A stretch of DNA of 64,000 nt from Polytrichum commune (taxonomy: Eukaryota; Streptophyta; Polytrichopsida; Polytrichales; Polytrichaceae), in contig OX485809.1 of the NCBI GenBank assembly GCA_950295325.1, positions 15,192,001-15,256,000 on the forward strand, read 5' to 3'. Numbering within the stretch: the stretch's first letter is position 1; each line of letters opens with the position of its first letter. The notes beneath the pieces are model-generated. The model was given only the letters and a program-made list of their open reading frames with translations. It was not told the origin of the DNA and searched no databases. Position numbers and translations under genes: made by a program. Positions 32,032 through 45,045 of the stretch are shown piece by piece.

Positions 32032-34954
32032 GTGCGAGATGATTAACCAAATTGTGCAAGTAGTCATATTCCTTATAGTTTTCGAAGCTCATATGAATAT
32101 CTTATTATTTTCAGAGGGAATATTCATTTTCTTATTATATTATTATATAGGTTCTTCTCAATTATATTGAGTATCGAGCTTAGAATGACTAACAAATTTT
32201 CAGCACCCTCTTGCATCAATCTTCTGTGATTGACTCTCTTCCACTACCCGATAATGGACTTGCTGGGGAGCTCGTGGACATGGTCGTGACCGTTGTGGTT
32301 GCGGTTATTGGTAGTTTGTGTGGTTGTCTCCGTTGGGGTTGTATTTTAGGCCTGTGTTTTTTCCGCCCCTCCTCCGTCCCCAAGCCCGGGTCTCTGGTGG
32401 TTGTGCGGTGGACTTTTACTCTTCAATGTAATCACCCTCCGTCTTCAATCGAAATGAATTGAAATAAAATTTCGAGCACATAATTTAATCTCTTTTAAAC
32501 ACAACTCTTTTTGTGTCCGTTGTTAGATCCACATCTAACGCCGCACCACTCAACTATAGGTGTCCACTATAGGTTACAGGTGCCCGTTTAATGTTATGAG
32601 ACCCGCTTACCTTAAGTGAGTGGAGGTGAATGTACCACAACTTAAGTTTTGTGTTGGTGAGCAGTATACTCGAGTAATTTTCTTCTTCACATTCTGTTCT
32701 GATTGTTTCCTGGAAAATAATTTGTGTGAGGGCGCAACATTTACTTCTAAAATCGACATATCATGTAGATACGGAGTTGTGGCTGTGGCGCGATTGACTG
32801 GAAGAACAGCTGTTGCAAGTTGAATTACTGGAAGTGATTACTTCAACACTGTTGGTGAATATCTACTGACATAGCGACTATCAGAATTTGTCCAACTATC
32901 TGTAGTGCATTATCACAAGAGTCTTTCATAAGAAGCAGAAGCACAACCTGTGCGTACTTGTAGACACTTGACGTGGTCACAGAAGATTTATGAATATTCT
33001 TATACGGAAGTCTAATTGATATGATCAGTGGCAATGCAACGAGTGATAGAATATGTCGGCTATTTACAGACTTCTTGAAGCTACGGGTGGTGAGAAATAC
33101 AGCTCAGCTTCTCACACTGAAGCAAGAATACAAAATACCGAGTTAGGATTGCATCAATACCCTATCGATTTCTAGATTGTGGCTGACTGATCTACCTTCA
33201 ATTGATCTACCTACTGCACCTGTTCGTTGCATTTGAGGCGATCCTTTTATTGATTTCGTTGCATCTGCAACCCGTAGACTCACCTCTGCCAGGATCCAAT
33301 GTTGCGAACAAGCAGCAACTGTCCATGTGCTGCAGTTCCTACGAAGCAGCCGTGGATTGAACTTCGAAGTCTAAGCTAGACCTTAACGGCCGGGTTTTTG
33401 ATAGATGCCCCTAGCGGCCCCTGACACCGCTCCCGACGGTCAAGTGATCGCTGCAGAGACCGTAGGAGGTGGAATACCTGACACCTGGCTCAAAATACTG
33501 TGACTCATCGTGGGTGAGCTGTCTTGTCAGAGCCGTTCGTCATTATTCTGACGGCGTCATTGATGGACAGGCTTTGGAGGTGAGCGGTAAAAGGGACGCC
33601 TTTCAAAATGGTCCTCTTCGGAAGTTGCTCTTGTGCTTGGAGCTGGGAACAACTACTCGAGGTGAGTGGCACTGCATTTGATCTGGCTGCTTGACGAAGA
33701 ACGACTTGCATTAGGGCTTTGTTTACTCTGGGGAAGTTTTTGGGTCGAGGTCATTGCTAAGGTTATGGGTAGAGCTCATTTGGCTTTCCTACGAAGCCGG
33801 TTCTCCACATGAGCGCTTTCGAAGTTAGAAGTGTTGAGGAGCGCCATGTGGGGCAATAAGGTCAGAAAGCAGTCTAATGTCAACAATGTAGGTCCTCTTT
33901 CGTTCTTGGTAGCACTGTCCTTCCTCAAGATCAACTGAGGTTTGGCTATTGACAAGCTCCTCACGGCATTCACGAATGAATCACAATAAGTAGAGTGTTT
34001 TCATGTGTATTGTGTGCGGGCTTCTGCTCGTGGGAGCTACTGTTGTGGTGGCATTTTGTTGAGCTATGAACGTAAAGTGTTTAACGATAAGGATATAAGA
34101 AATCTCAGTGTGATAACACTGTCATGAAAGAGAGTTTGTCCACCGCTTATGAAGTGTATAATGTGTCCAAAGGGAAACTCAGAAGTACACTCCTTTGTAT
34201 TAAGGCATATCTCAATAACCATTTCGTTGGATGTACCTTGGTCTTTACCCCTTCATGAGTTACATTGTATAATGAACTGCTAGGTGTTTGTGCCTTGAGC
34301 AAGGTTGATGCTAGCTATACCATAGTGAGTTGCATTTTCATTCTATGTCATGAGCCACATGCTGATTATTCCTTTTGAGCCTTTACAGTCTCAAGGCTAT
34401 CTTAAGCATTAGGCACATTTGTACTTATAATCCTAAGCTTCAAGGCATTGTCATTGCATCCACTTTGATAGTTGTTCCCTGGCCCTGAGCCTTAGTTAGT
34501 TGATTGCATAATGGCTAACTACATTGTTTTTGATAAATAATGTGGGCGTATGTATAGTATGGCAACTCCTATAGTGTGACCCAAAATATGCACTGTCGCG
34601 GATGAAATAGCGAAGCTAAAGCGTAGCCCAAGTATTGTAAGTCGATTATGCTTTACTGTTTACTGAAGTGTTTCTCTCATGCCCCATTAATATGGCTTTG
34701 CCATCCTTTGTGGTTTTTCTTTTCCTTGTTGTACATTGCTTTGAGGGTGTAATTAGCAACACTTTATTTCTGCAGGTCTGTTGTTGGAGGGCCAGCATAG
34801 AATCAGTTGTCACCGATTGGAGAAAATAACAGTCTTCTAAATTGTCGAAGCAGTCAAAATGCAAGGATTCAGAGATGTTCACTTCGGTGATGGAATTTAA
34901 CGAGGCGGATCCTAGTGATTATGACCACTTCGAGCTAATACGACACATATTCAA
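32032..34954. other. intergenic/5' region of the Lsi2-like gene
   Basis: No credible coding exon was found. About 32240-32475, ending in aaatgaattgaaataaaatt, resembles the 3' end of a LINE or SINE. ttatttctgcag at 34765-34776 is a good acceptor and may end a 5'-leader intron of the downstream gene. Confidence 0.35.
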
Positions 34955-37490
34955 ATGGCGTGGGCGTCGAAGAGGATAGTGATTCCCGGATGCATAGCCT
35001 TCGCAATATGGTGGGTGTTAGCAGTGTTCCCAAGGGTGAGAATTCTACCGATTGGCCGGACTGCAGGTTCGTTGGTTGGGGCTGTCCTAATGGTCGTTTC
35101 TCAAGTAATTTCACCGACTGCTGCATTTGCAGCAGTGGATCTATCTATCCTCGGTCTTCTTTTTGGGACGATGGTTATCAGCATTTACCTTGAAAGGGCG
35201 GATCTATTCAAGTATTTGGGACATGCCCTCGAGTGGAGAACTCGGGGTGGAAAGGACTTACTCTGCAGGGTTTGCCTCCTTGCAGCCATCTCGAGTGCTC
35301 TGTTTACAAACGACACCACTTGCGTTTTGCTCACTGGTTTTGTGCTTAAAATCTGCAGAGAAAAACAACTTTCTCCCCACCCCTTTCTTATGGCCCTGGC
35401 CACTAGTTCCAACATTGGTTCTTCTGCTACCTCGATCGGGAATCCTCAGAATCTTGTTATTGCAGTGCAAGGAAACATCGGGTTTGGAATCTTCTTAAAA
35501 GGGATATTGCCTGCTATGCTCGTAGGGATGATTGTGAACACGATATTGTTATTGGTGTTTTATTGGAAGAAACTGGAATCTAAAGTTCCTGAGCCATCTA
35601 ACACAGTTGCGAATTCCGAAATTGGCGTGGACTCAACATTGCCCCAAGCAGTGACATGGAATGGATTAATCGGCAGTCCTAGGCAATTATCTGGCTCTGC
35701 AAGGAGAAGCCATGAATTGGAGGACATGGAGCACGGCCGCTCTTTACATATTGAATTGCCAAATCAAGGTCCAGCGGATATGGCTACGAGCAATTCGACA
35801 CCTGCAAGTGGAGTTATTAGGATTCCCTTTACGCACAAGGAATTCCAGAGAAGGCCGGTCTGGAAATTTTCTGTGTATCTTGTAGCAGTTGGGATGCTTG
35901 CTGCCCTTTTGGCTGGACTAAACCTGGCATGGACTGCAATTACAGCTGCCATTGTGCTCACGGTTCTTGATTTTCGAGATGCCAGTCCAAGCCTCGACAA
36001 GGTGCTTATGCATTTCATAACAGTGGACCAAGAATCTGTTGCTCATATGTCTACGTGATCTGCCATTTCTCTAGAGAATGCCTGCATTGGGTTGTTTCTT
36101 TAACCCATATTCGAACCCCAAAGATTGATGACAGCAGGCACATAGCGTGTCATATGCGATACAATAGCTCTCATAACAACAACGTTACTAATTATGCAAG
36201 GTGGTGCCACTAATTATGTGAGATTTGAGTATAATTTATAATTTGGTGTGTTGCTGGATCCTTCAAATAGGAGGAACCAATCATATAAGATAACCATTCA
36301 GAATTCATATGTCTGCATGTCAAAAGGGGCGCTGCATTTAACAATCATAGCCTCCAGTATGTGTTTCAGGGAAGTGCCCCTGGAAGTGTATGTTCAAATG
36401 TCTCTTCTTTCTGACTAACAATGAATAGGACTGGATTGTTGGATTCTAACGTTTTGAGATGGATTGTTGCTCTCAGGTGTCGTATGCTCTACTAGTGTTT
36501 TTCTCCGGCATGTTCATAACTGTTCAAGGATTCAACCTGACGGGGGCACCAGAAGTGCTATGGACTGCCGTGGAACCACATGCTCAGATAAATACCACGA
36601 GTGGTGTGGCAGTCCTATCTTTGATTGTAACTTTATTGTCAAATGTAGCATCTAATGTCCCAACTGGTAATTGTTCTCTGCACTCGCTCGTTTTGGTTGA
36701 ACATCATGACTCTTAGTAAAGTTGGTAGTGATAGCAGTGAGGAGGATTGCAGGAAGGACGTCACTGTTGAGACGTAATGCTGCGGTTCTTCGACGAGGAA
36801 CTTGAGCATAGTGCCGAACTAACGAAGTATCTTCTGCCAACCACACAAAAGCCTTCACAGTACAATGGATATCTTATCAATGTGGGACTCGCTTAAAAAT
36901 TAAGAAGTGTGCACCATCAATGTCAGTATGATATATTTGTGCACTTTTACATATTGCTATTTTAATTAGATGATTCTGTGGTAAGGGTGCATGGCCTCCT
37001 ATGGTCTTTTGGGCTATCATGTCGTTGAATAACCATGTACTTATCCAAATTATCGACCTCTGTAATTATACCAGATGAACTCTAAACTATTTTCCCCTGT
37101 TTCAATCTTGGGTAATGAATATATGAATAAACAATCTTATTTCCTTGGTTGCTACAAGGTTTATATGGTGAAAGATCTAAAATCTGTACTGACTACAGTC
37201 TGGATGTTCTTCGTTGTACAGTATTACTTCTTGGTCCAAGACTTGCTATTTCTTCAGCGGCCACAGCTGGAGTAAGTGTCACGAAGGCATGGTTGATCCT
37301 AGCATGGGTAAGCACAGTTGCAGGGAACTTGACACTCATAGGCTCAGCAGCAAATGTCATTGTTGCTGAACAAGCTAGGCGCACACAAGTAACGACTGGC
37401 TTTAACCTCTCTTTCTGGAATCACTTGTGGTATGGATTTCCATCAGCACTCATAGTGATTGCAGTTGGACTTCCCCTCATTAGTGGCTGA
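34955..37490 (+). CDS. Lsi2-like ArsB/NhaD-type efflux transporter
   Basis: Three exons, 34955-36001, 36477-36666 and 37222-37490, splice into a 501-residue multi-pass membrane protein. Junctions: DK|VSYALLVFF in phase 0, and NVPT then V in phase 1. The protein matches the plant Lsi2 silicon-efflux/ArsB-like group: an early FPRVRILPIGRTAGSLVGA segment, FTNDTTCVLLT and NIGSSATSIGNPQNL (conserved ion-transport loops), a hydrophilic central loop (about residues 205-285), and the C-terminal repeat with SNVASNVPT and WVSTVAGNLTLIGSAAN. Family members export silicic acid or arsenite at the plasma membrane using a proton gradient; which substrate applies here cannot be read from sequence. All frames are intact, so this looks like a functional gene. 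Only the ATG at 34955 gives the conserved N-terminus. Confidence 0.92.
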
Positions 37491-37562
37491 GAAGAAGGCA
37501 TTGGTGGTCGAATTTGTATAAGTTCACATTAGAACTATACGCTCTCAAGCTCACTATGGACT

Positions 37563-37665
37563 AGGAGCTCTGATAACCGGAAATAGCCGGTGGTCATCTT
37601 CTGGCAATGCACTCTGCACCTCACCACAAGATGACCACCGGCTATTTCTGGTTATCAGAGCTCCT
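37563..37665. repeat. 42-bp-stem hairpin just after the Lsi2-like gene
   Basis: 37563-37604 and 37624-37665 are inverted copies (AGGAGCTCTGATAACC...) with only two mismatches over 42 bp, separated by a 19-nt loop. It starts 73 bp after the stop codon, probably in the 3' UTR. No target duplication is evident. Confidence 0.9.
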
Positions 37666-38243
37666 CGAACCCAACTACTGGACTTAGCTGCCACTTACAT
37701 GCCATGAGCCGCTTTACAATACTGGTGTGGCCGGTTACTCCCTGGGAAGACAGTCACTCACGATGCTCTATTTCATCCACATTCTACTGGGGCCGGTTTC
37801 TGTAGGCTGATCATGGCAACTTTGCTCTTGCAACTCTGCCATGATCGCTATGGATATATGAACGTTTGAGGACAAATGTCTTCAAGAAGTTGTTGAAATG
37901 TAAGTTTACTGGGGTTACAGGATGTAGAATCATTCCCATTGAGAATCGAATTAGTGTAATTGTGATTGTGATTGCATGGCAGTTTCTAGTTCCTGTTGGA
38001 TATAGGGCAAGTAATATTAAAACTGGATTTTCACATGTTCACAACACTATTTAGACTTTGGATAGTTAGCTAGCTTATATATCTGTTGTGATGTATAATT
38101 TTTGTGAAAACAAAATATATGATGAAATTGCGTACGAGGTTGACAATTGGGCACTAGACTGGCCTTCTCTTTGCTATTATTCTTGTTGTCAACGTTCTAG
38201 TGAACGTGCTAATCGACATTTTTGAAATCACACATATCAACTT

Positions 38244-38455
38244 GGAGAGAAGAGTGCTAGTTACAGATGAACCGGTTGAATTTGAAAATTAACTGGATGA
38301 AGCTCAAAACCTCAGAAAAATTAGCAATCATTTTAGAGAAATTTAAAGAACATATCTTAAATTGTTAAAGAAAATTTGAAAGATGTCAACATGTAACCGG
38401 TTGGACTTGGAAACACTAGGATCTCAACCGACTATGTTCAGTAAACCCCGCAGAT
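38244..38455 (+). mobile_element. decayed GATCGGGGAGA-family MITE
   Basis: Internal text (gttacagatgaaccggttga, atgtcaacatgtaaccggtt, cactaggatctcaaccga) matches the complete copies at 44827-45045 and 59046-59266, but the terminal repeats have decayed. A reversed partial relative lies at about 38930-39000. Confidence 0.6.
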
Positions 38456-39037
38456 GCTATGTACAAGTGAGGTTAAACAGGGACCTCCAACTATCAACAT
38501 GTCTATGTAGTTACTTGCATCTCACCAGATTCTTTTCCATTTATTAGCAATTGCATTAGAAAGTCTATGCAATTGAAACCATTCAATTTCGGCAATTTAT
38601 GAATTTCAAAATAAAGTCAATTCAATGTTCAAACCAAGGATGATCCATTTGTATTATATATACGGCTGCAAAGTGAAACTTGTTTGGGCTAATGCTTTGT
38701 AGTTGACTTCCACCTCCATGTAAACCTTTGAGTTACGCTTCTGATCCTTAACTTAATAACATAATACAATGAATGTTTACATTTCCATCGTGACAATACT
38801 TGGGCTTAAAGTAGGTGACACACATTGGACATTGACTGAATAAAGTCACTCGCGTTACATAAGGTAAAGGGTGCTCAAACCAACTCTTTGGTTGAGTAGA
38901 TTATTTTTGCCCTCAACCCTTAAATTTGTGTAAAGTCCTGCACTTTGATCGGTTATTTTTCAAAGTCCACATGTTCATTTGTAACTAGTGGTTGGTTCTC
39001 CCAATTCATTGTTAGAAGTATTGCGCATGAGTGTAGA

Positions 39038-39364
39038 GGAGGCCACACACGTTTGAAAACGCCAGCTTCAGGATGAAGTTTGGTAAGCCAAGGTAAAAAT
39101 ATGTTGGCCTTGACATGAGCCTAACTTCGAGGAGCTGGATTTTGAGATTGGTCCCTCTTTTATTGGATATAATCGTCCGCTTTCAACTCCAATCCAAGAC
39201 GCCGGTTTTGCAACAAGACTTAAAAGCCCCATAATCGATCAGAGTTGAAAATAACCTCGAAACCCAGCTCCTCCAAGTTAGGCACATGTGAAGGTCAACA
39301 TTCATTTGCCTTGGATTGCCAAACTCCGTTCCGAAACCGGCGTTTTCGAACGTGTGTGGCCTCC
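39038..39364. mobile_element. foldback MITE with ~105-bp terminal repeats
   Basis: The two ends, starting GGAGGCCACACACGTT, are inverted copies over roughly 105 bp at moderate identity, leaving a core of about 110 bp. Long TIRs suggest a MULE-type or foldback element. No clear target duplication was seen. Confidence 0.7.
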
Positions 39365-39938
39365 CCCCTTGTGTGCAACAACAACCACTGATGCCACTTC
39401 CCATTTTTTTAAGCGAAGTGGCAGTGGTGGTAGTCTTTGCCTCTTAAACAGACTTTAGGGTAGTCTCAGGGAGCTGCGGTGGAACCTCTCATCCATACGG
39501 AGTTCGATACAGAAAGAATTTCGATGACTGCAGTGTCTGGAGTAATGCTTCACTAGCAGCCAACTTCCAAAATGCTAAAAAATACTGGGTAACATACTGG
39601 AGGTAAACTGAAATGAAGCTGGTGATCGTGATCTACGCAGGCAATTGCTGCAAGAGAAGAACATGATATTTCATTGTTGGAGAAGAAGCTGAATCGAAAA
39701 TCCACTAAATAAGAGTGTTCACAAATTGGAGTGAGTCGTTGACGATGGTTCCTTGAGCTGCTTCTTCAGCGTAAGTTAGTAGGATTCAAACCCATCGCGA
39801 GAATTTTCTCTACTTCAATCCCTAGACGCAAGCTATTAGATAAGACCAGGATGAAAAGAATTGCAAAGTAAAGTATCTGGATTTTTGTTTCTATGGGTTT
39901 TTGCAGACCTGGGTAAAACACTCACCACAACGTAGGCC

Positions 39939-40199
39939 GTGTTCGGTGATGCCGAGGGCCGGATTAGGGTTGCGTTGCTATCGGTGTTGGCGGATGCTCC
40001 AGTGGAAATCCGTCGATGGTTGTGCGAATGGCCTGCCCCGTTCCTTCGCGCCAGATGTGCCGTGGATGTGGATGAATATGTGGCTTTGTGGATGACGAGC
40101 TCTGAGTGTATCTGCGCAGGTGATTGTTGGTCATGCCTCGGTGCAACTACGCTGCGAACTTGGGAGGATGTGAACTGTATTGGTCGAATAAGGCACTGA
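39939..40199 (+). CDS. unrecognised ORF, possibly an exon
   Basis: An 86-codon frame (VALLSVLADAPVEIRRWLCEWPAPFLRARCAVDVDEY) has protein-like composition and a possible donor near 40120 (gcgcag|gtgatt). No family is recognised and no partner exon is found; repeats flank it. Confidence 0.25.
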   Translation: MFGDAEGRIRVALLSVLADAPVEIRRWLCEWPAPFLRARCAVDVDEYVALWMTSSECICAGDCWSCLGATTLRTWEDVNCIGRIRH

Positions 40200-40699
40200 A
40201 TCAGGCACCTGCGACTCGAAATGCGAAGCAGATTGCAGGGATTTCGCACCCGAGAAGAATCAGACAGGGATGCGAAGGTGTGGCACATAGAGGCCAAGAG
40301 GCCGGGAGATTCTAGGGTTTCGAAGAGACTTGATAGTTTTGATGCTTTTAATGTATGGTGGGTGTTGGGTCCTTTAGTTTGGCAGTGTGTCGTGATCCGA
40401 TAATGGCAAAGTTAGACCTCTGTACAGCTGATTTCCTTGGACACTAGCATTTGCCCTGTGAGAGGCACAGTTTTAATCTTGGAAATGAAGATGCTATTCT
40501 AGGGAGAGCTTGCGCACATTGGAGCCACAGGATTGTCAACATCGCCTGTGAGAAGAACAAGATCAGTGTTACGTCTGAGAGCGTTACCTTCTCCAAGAAG
40601 TATGTGTTGTGGCCTCTCTCATTTATTCCACTCTCACGGCATCTCACAATACTTGGAAGTTAATTGAGTGATGGTTAGGGGGACCTCTTTCACAAGAAA

Positions 40700-41270
40700 C
40701 CAATGAACTCAGGAATACGTCTACTTAATTAGGTGCAAAGCCACAAACCAAGAGTCTGGGTTTGTATATCCCAAGATTTATCAATAAGAATATCACTAAA
40801 AATCTAGAGACAAGGACAGATCATAAGGTGTTTGAAGTATAGCATGTTATTGATCTTTCACCTGATAAAAGCTTTGAGGAAGGTCATTTTTGGGATCAAC
40901 AATACAATTGGGGTTCTAAGTTGAATGCAAGCAACTATGATATTGATTCTTGGAATTCAACAACAATCTTGGAGGATTTGGTGAATGTAGCATTTTATGA
41001 TAAGAAACTTTAGAAGTCCAACCTTGTTGATATGGTTAAAGTTCCACTGGTGATTCCAAACTCTGATAAGTTCATTTGTGGGAATAGTTTCACAACTTGC
41101 GGTTCCGAGTCGAGCACAACCATCAACAATGGGATTTGTAAATCTTGTTTTCCATTAGGCCATGAATCCCTTCAATGCCCAAGTGCTAGGGGGGAGTGCC
41201 TACTTCTACATAACTTCAATTGTGTTAAATTGCACACTTCATTTTACTGTGTGATCCCAATATGATTCGG
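40700..41270 (+). pseudogene. LINE ORF1/gag-like fragment with zinc knuckle
   Basis: The plus frame reads through KLNASNYDIDSWNSTTILEDLV, a TAG, then MVKVPLVIPNSDKFICG. It ends with a perfect CCHC zinc knuckle, CKSCFPLGHESLQC (41137-41178). The layout fits a nucleic-acid-binding ORF1 of a plant LINE or a retrotransposon gag. Internal stops show it is dead. Confidence 0.55.
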
Positions 41271-41470
41271 CAAATGATGGGCCTTTAGTAGGTTGATTCT
41301 TATGGTTGATGAGATAATTTTTTTAATTTTACAATCGCCTTGATCAAGACCCTAATCCCTTTGTATTGAATTTCTTGTGTTTCTTGAGGCAATTACCTCC
41401 AAAACAGTAAAAAAATTATGCTCAACAATTTTTTGAGAATTCTATGAATTGACCAAAAGTATAAGATTTG

Positions 41471-43852
41471 TCGTGTAAATAGCAATCGTGTGTCACTGCA
41501 GCTCGAGTACCAACCACCACTAATAAACAACACTAAAACATAATAAAGTTACACATAAACAACACACATTGAGAAGGAAGAAAGTCAAAACTTTGCAAAA
41601 GCTCTAATCTCTTTTCAAATACACACAATGAATTAAATTATCTCACTCCACCACGGGAGAATCCAAGAGTGTAAAAAAGAGGAGAAAAAATCAAGATTTA
41701 TTACAAAAACATGCAATCTTCACCTCACACAAGCTCTCTCCACACACTCATTCACAAGACTTGACTAAGCAAGAATGTCAAGCCAAGGAGGAGGCTCCTC
41801 ACTTAGGAGTCTTCTTCTCCACATCTAAGATTCATCCATCCAAATCTAAATGAATAAAATCCAACGGATAAGGTGCGACCGCCGACGCCGCATACCGTGA
41901 AAGTTGTCGTGTAAATAACGATTGTGTGTTATTGCAGCTCGAGTGCCAATCACCACGAACAAACAACACTAAAACATAGCAAAGTCACATATAAACAACA
42001 CACCTCAACATGCCCCCCTCAGTTGATTATGGAGTCTCGCCAAGCAACTAGGACCAATGCCAATCCAACGGGCATGGATAATGAAAAATTGCTTCGCAAC
42101 TAACTAGTGTGGTGAACGTCATTCCAAGGAACTGTAGGTTGGGTGCAATGTGAGCCCCATCTTTAATCGCCTCTGATGTTCGGCCAACAGATTCCGAAGA
42201 ATTAATTCCACCGCCTCATATTGATTGCGTCTCTAAGCCATAACTCTTTATTTTCCATTTGGAAAAACGTAATATGATGAAAACCACATATGATCATTAA
42301 GTACGACTGGTGAAAGCACCAAGTACCGAAGATCCTCGACAGCGAAGACAACTCCACTGTCCATATGGTAGAGAAGTCAAGGGTGGCCTCAAGCATGCCA
42401 TATGCCAACCACGTTGACAATGATTACACAAGAGCATAGTAGCCGCTCATTTCTTCTATCCACATACAAAATATGGAAGACCCTCTGGCACGACGGCCAG
42501 TTCATGATGAACTCTACCGTCAATGAGTAGATGACATGGGGCATAATTTTTGGAATGCTCGTGATATTCCCTGCCATCATTGCCTTCCAACAACAACAAA
42601 CCATTCGGCAACACCTCCTTCACTTGAAGGATAGTGCGCCCCGCCTTGACATCCAATGTCATAGGCGCCTCATGTTGGAGATAAATATAATCCCCCTGCC
42701 GGAATCTCCGCAACTAAGATCGGTAAGCATCACTGCGAATGCGTAAATAACACAATGTGTCACGGTGTTGAGCAATGGACAAATTCTCCATGGCCATAGG
42801 TATGACCCTCTGGAAGAATTGAGCCTGTTCCTGCAAACATTCTGCCCAAATGTTTGGCTCATCCAAGTCCACAACTGGAGTTAACTTTTTTCGAATAGAA
42901 CTCGGGAGTATAGGCTCACGTCCATACAACAACTGATACGAGCTGTAGGATGCTAAAGAGGTTTACCTACTAAATCGATAGCCCATAGCAATCCAAGGCA
43001 ACATAAGGTCCCAATCCCAGTGGCTCCCCCGAAGTAATCCATACTTCCTCAAACTATGTTTGGTTGTCTGAACAACCTATTCAGCCAAGGCATCTGCCTC
43101 CGAATGATCCGGAGAGGTGATGCGGTGATCTATGAGTGCCTTAGTACACAACTCCTCAAAAGCGCCGAGAAATTCTTTCCCTTGGCCTCTCATTTTTTTA
43201 ATTTTTTTTTTAGACTTTGAATGAATTTCTCTTGAATGCAAACAAGAATATAGCTTCACAGTTCGATGACGTGAATTCAAGCTTATAAGCAATCAAATGA
43301 CAAACAATTTCGTGGACAATTCGACAGTTTTACACCACAATTCATCTTGATGTGGCATTCACAAGCAAACATTTTTTGCCTTGTTGCTCCACAAATCCGC
43401 GGTGTTCTCCGCTCCAACACTTCACAACTTCATCACCCCTTGTCCTCACGCCCTTCCTTGCACATAATATCTCAAGAATGAAGAAGAAAAAAAGAAAAAT
43501 GAGCATTCTTGCCAAGTGAGAAGGAAGAGAGTCAAGCCCTTGCAAGAGTTCTAATGTCTCTTTAAATGCACACAATGAGTCAAGCTATCTCTCACTCTAC
43601 CACGGGAGAATCCAAAAGTGTAAAAAATGGGAGAAGAACTTAAGATTTATTGCAAAAACATGCAATCTTCACCTCATACAAGCTCTCTCCACACACTCAC
43701 TCACAAGACTTGACTTGGCAAGAATGCCAAGCCAAGGAGGAGGCTCCTCATTTAGGAGCCTTCCTCTCCACATCTAAGATTCATCCATCCAAATCTAAAT
43801 GGATGAAGCCCAACGGATAAGGTGCGGCTGCCGACACCGCATGCCGTGACAA
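41471..43852 (-). mobile_element. truncated Ty3/gypsy retrotransposon
   Basis: Minus-strand pieces match the end of a gypsy-type polyprotein: RGQGKEFLGAFEEL...DH (integrase core), LLYGREPILP-like text at 42.9 kb, FRQGDYIYLQ and GRTILQVKEVLPNGLLLLEG (integrase C-terminal region), and a PHD-like finger (FVCG...LLC..CQRGWHMAC) with two stops near 42.4-42.48 kb. A purine tract (GAGGGGGG, minus strand, 42013-42020) precedes an LTR-like end. About 330 bp is repeated directly at 41570-41895 and 43520-43852. A ~95-bp unit tgtcgtgtaaata... occurs at 41471 and 41903. Protease, RT and most of RNase H are absent, so the element suffered a large deletion. Confidence 0.65.
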
Positions 43853-43854
43853 AT

Positions 43855-44365
43855 TCTTGAGGGTTCAATGTTTCTCCATTTATTGAGGATTTGAACAAAC
43901 ACTTTTGGATCTCGAAATACGAACGTGAATTGTACTTGAAGCAATCATTGACACTATCACAATACAAGATCATTTTTGCCTACCGCACCTCGAATTGTAG
44001 ACTTGTCATTAAAATTGGATGTGGACATCTATCCCTATCTCTAAAGATGATAGATTGTGCCACTTTTGCTCCTACGATGCAATTAAAAATGAGACACATT
44101 TTGTGTTGGAAGGTCCCTTATATAACCCCATTAAAAATAAGTTTGCATCACTATTTGAGAATGCAGCTCTAGGGAGCCTAAAATCTTTCATTCAATTGGA
44201 CTATCAAGTTGACATTAGCCTCGATCTAATTGAGGTTATTGCACTCTGCCACTCTAGAGTATTAGATGGTTTGAAACCATCTTGATGTACTTTTAATCCA
44301 TTAGCTTATCTAGCTTCCCGGACTTTAAAATCAGTTTCATTTCATTTCATTACAAAGAGCGAGAG
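43855..44365 (+). pseudogene. LINE reverse-transcriptase C-terminal remnant
   Basis: Two overlapping frames join by a one-base shift near 44018: IIFAYRTSNCRLVIKIG then WTSIPISKDDRLCHFCSYD. The segment CHFC...NETHFVLEGPLY is the zinc-finger-like tail (zf-RVT) of plant LINE reverse transcriptases; Gly stands where a Cys is usual. It ends in RVLDGLKPS, a stop and a tttcatttcatttcatt-type 3' tail. Confidence 0.7.
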
Positions 44366-44826
44366 GGGTGGAAGTTTCATTGTTCTCCATGTTGCTCCTG
44401 GAAGTGCACAGCTTGAGCAAAATCCTATCTCTGGATGTGCCTTAGGGGTGTGTATCACTCACCTTGCTTTGAATTGATCATTTCTTTGTCGAATGTCACG
44501 CAATCATTTCCTTCGACAGAGATTCCTCCAGCTTAAAGATAAACTTAAAGTAATGCTGTCAATCAACCTGAAACCAATCAATCTAGGTGGACGGTCATAA
44601 ATTGTAGGTAGCATTCGAGTAATCATTCAACTACTATTGAATCTATGATCTATCTGTGCAAAATGCAGGTTCTCGGCATGTTTTCATGGTGAGAATTAGT
44701 GCAATTGGCTCTTTCTCAAAAAAAATTACATTCACACAGTAGAGTCCATCACATTTTCATGTAACTTTTGGGTAAGTTTGACCATGTTGGTGGCACGATG
44801 CAAGGACCTCACATTTTGGGAGCAGT

Positions 44827-45045
44827 GATCGGGGAGATTTTTGGGCATAATCAGTTGAGATTCTAGAGTTTGCAAGTCCAACCGGTTACATGCCGACATC
44901 CTTGGGTTTTCCTTTATTGAATTGGGGATATATTCCATATATTCCTCTAAACTGATCGGTAATTTGCCTGTAGTCTTAAACTTCAATCAGTTATTTCTCA
45001 AACTCAACCAGTTCATCTGTAACTAACTGCTAGTTCTCCCCGATC
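44827..45045 (-). mobile_element. complete GATCGGGGAGA-family MITE
   Basis: A 219-bp element is bounded by gatcggggaga and tctccccgatc, and is the inverted counterpart of 59046-59266. It contains the same aaccggttacatg, gttcatctgtaact and caaccagtt words. Non-coding. Confidence 0.75.

Noticed and set aside
35185-35470. Minus-strand ORFs within the transporter
   Set aside because: They are antisense shadows of exon 1 of the Lsi2-like gene.
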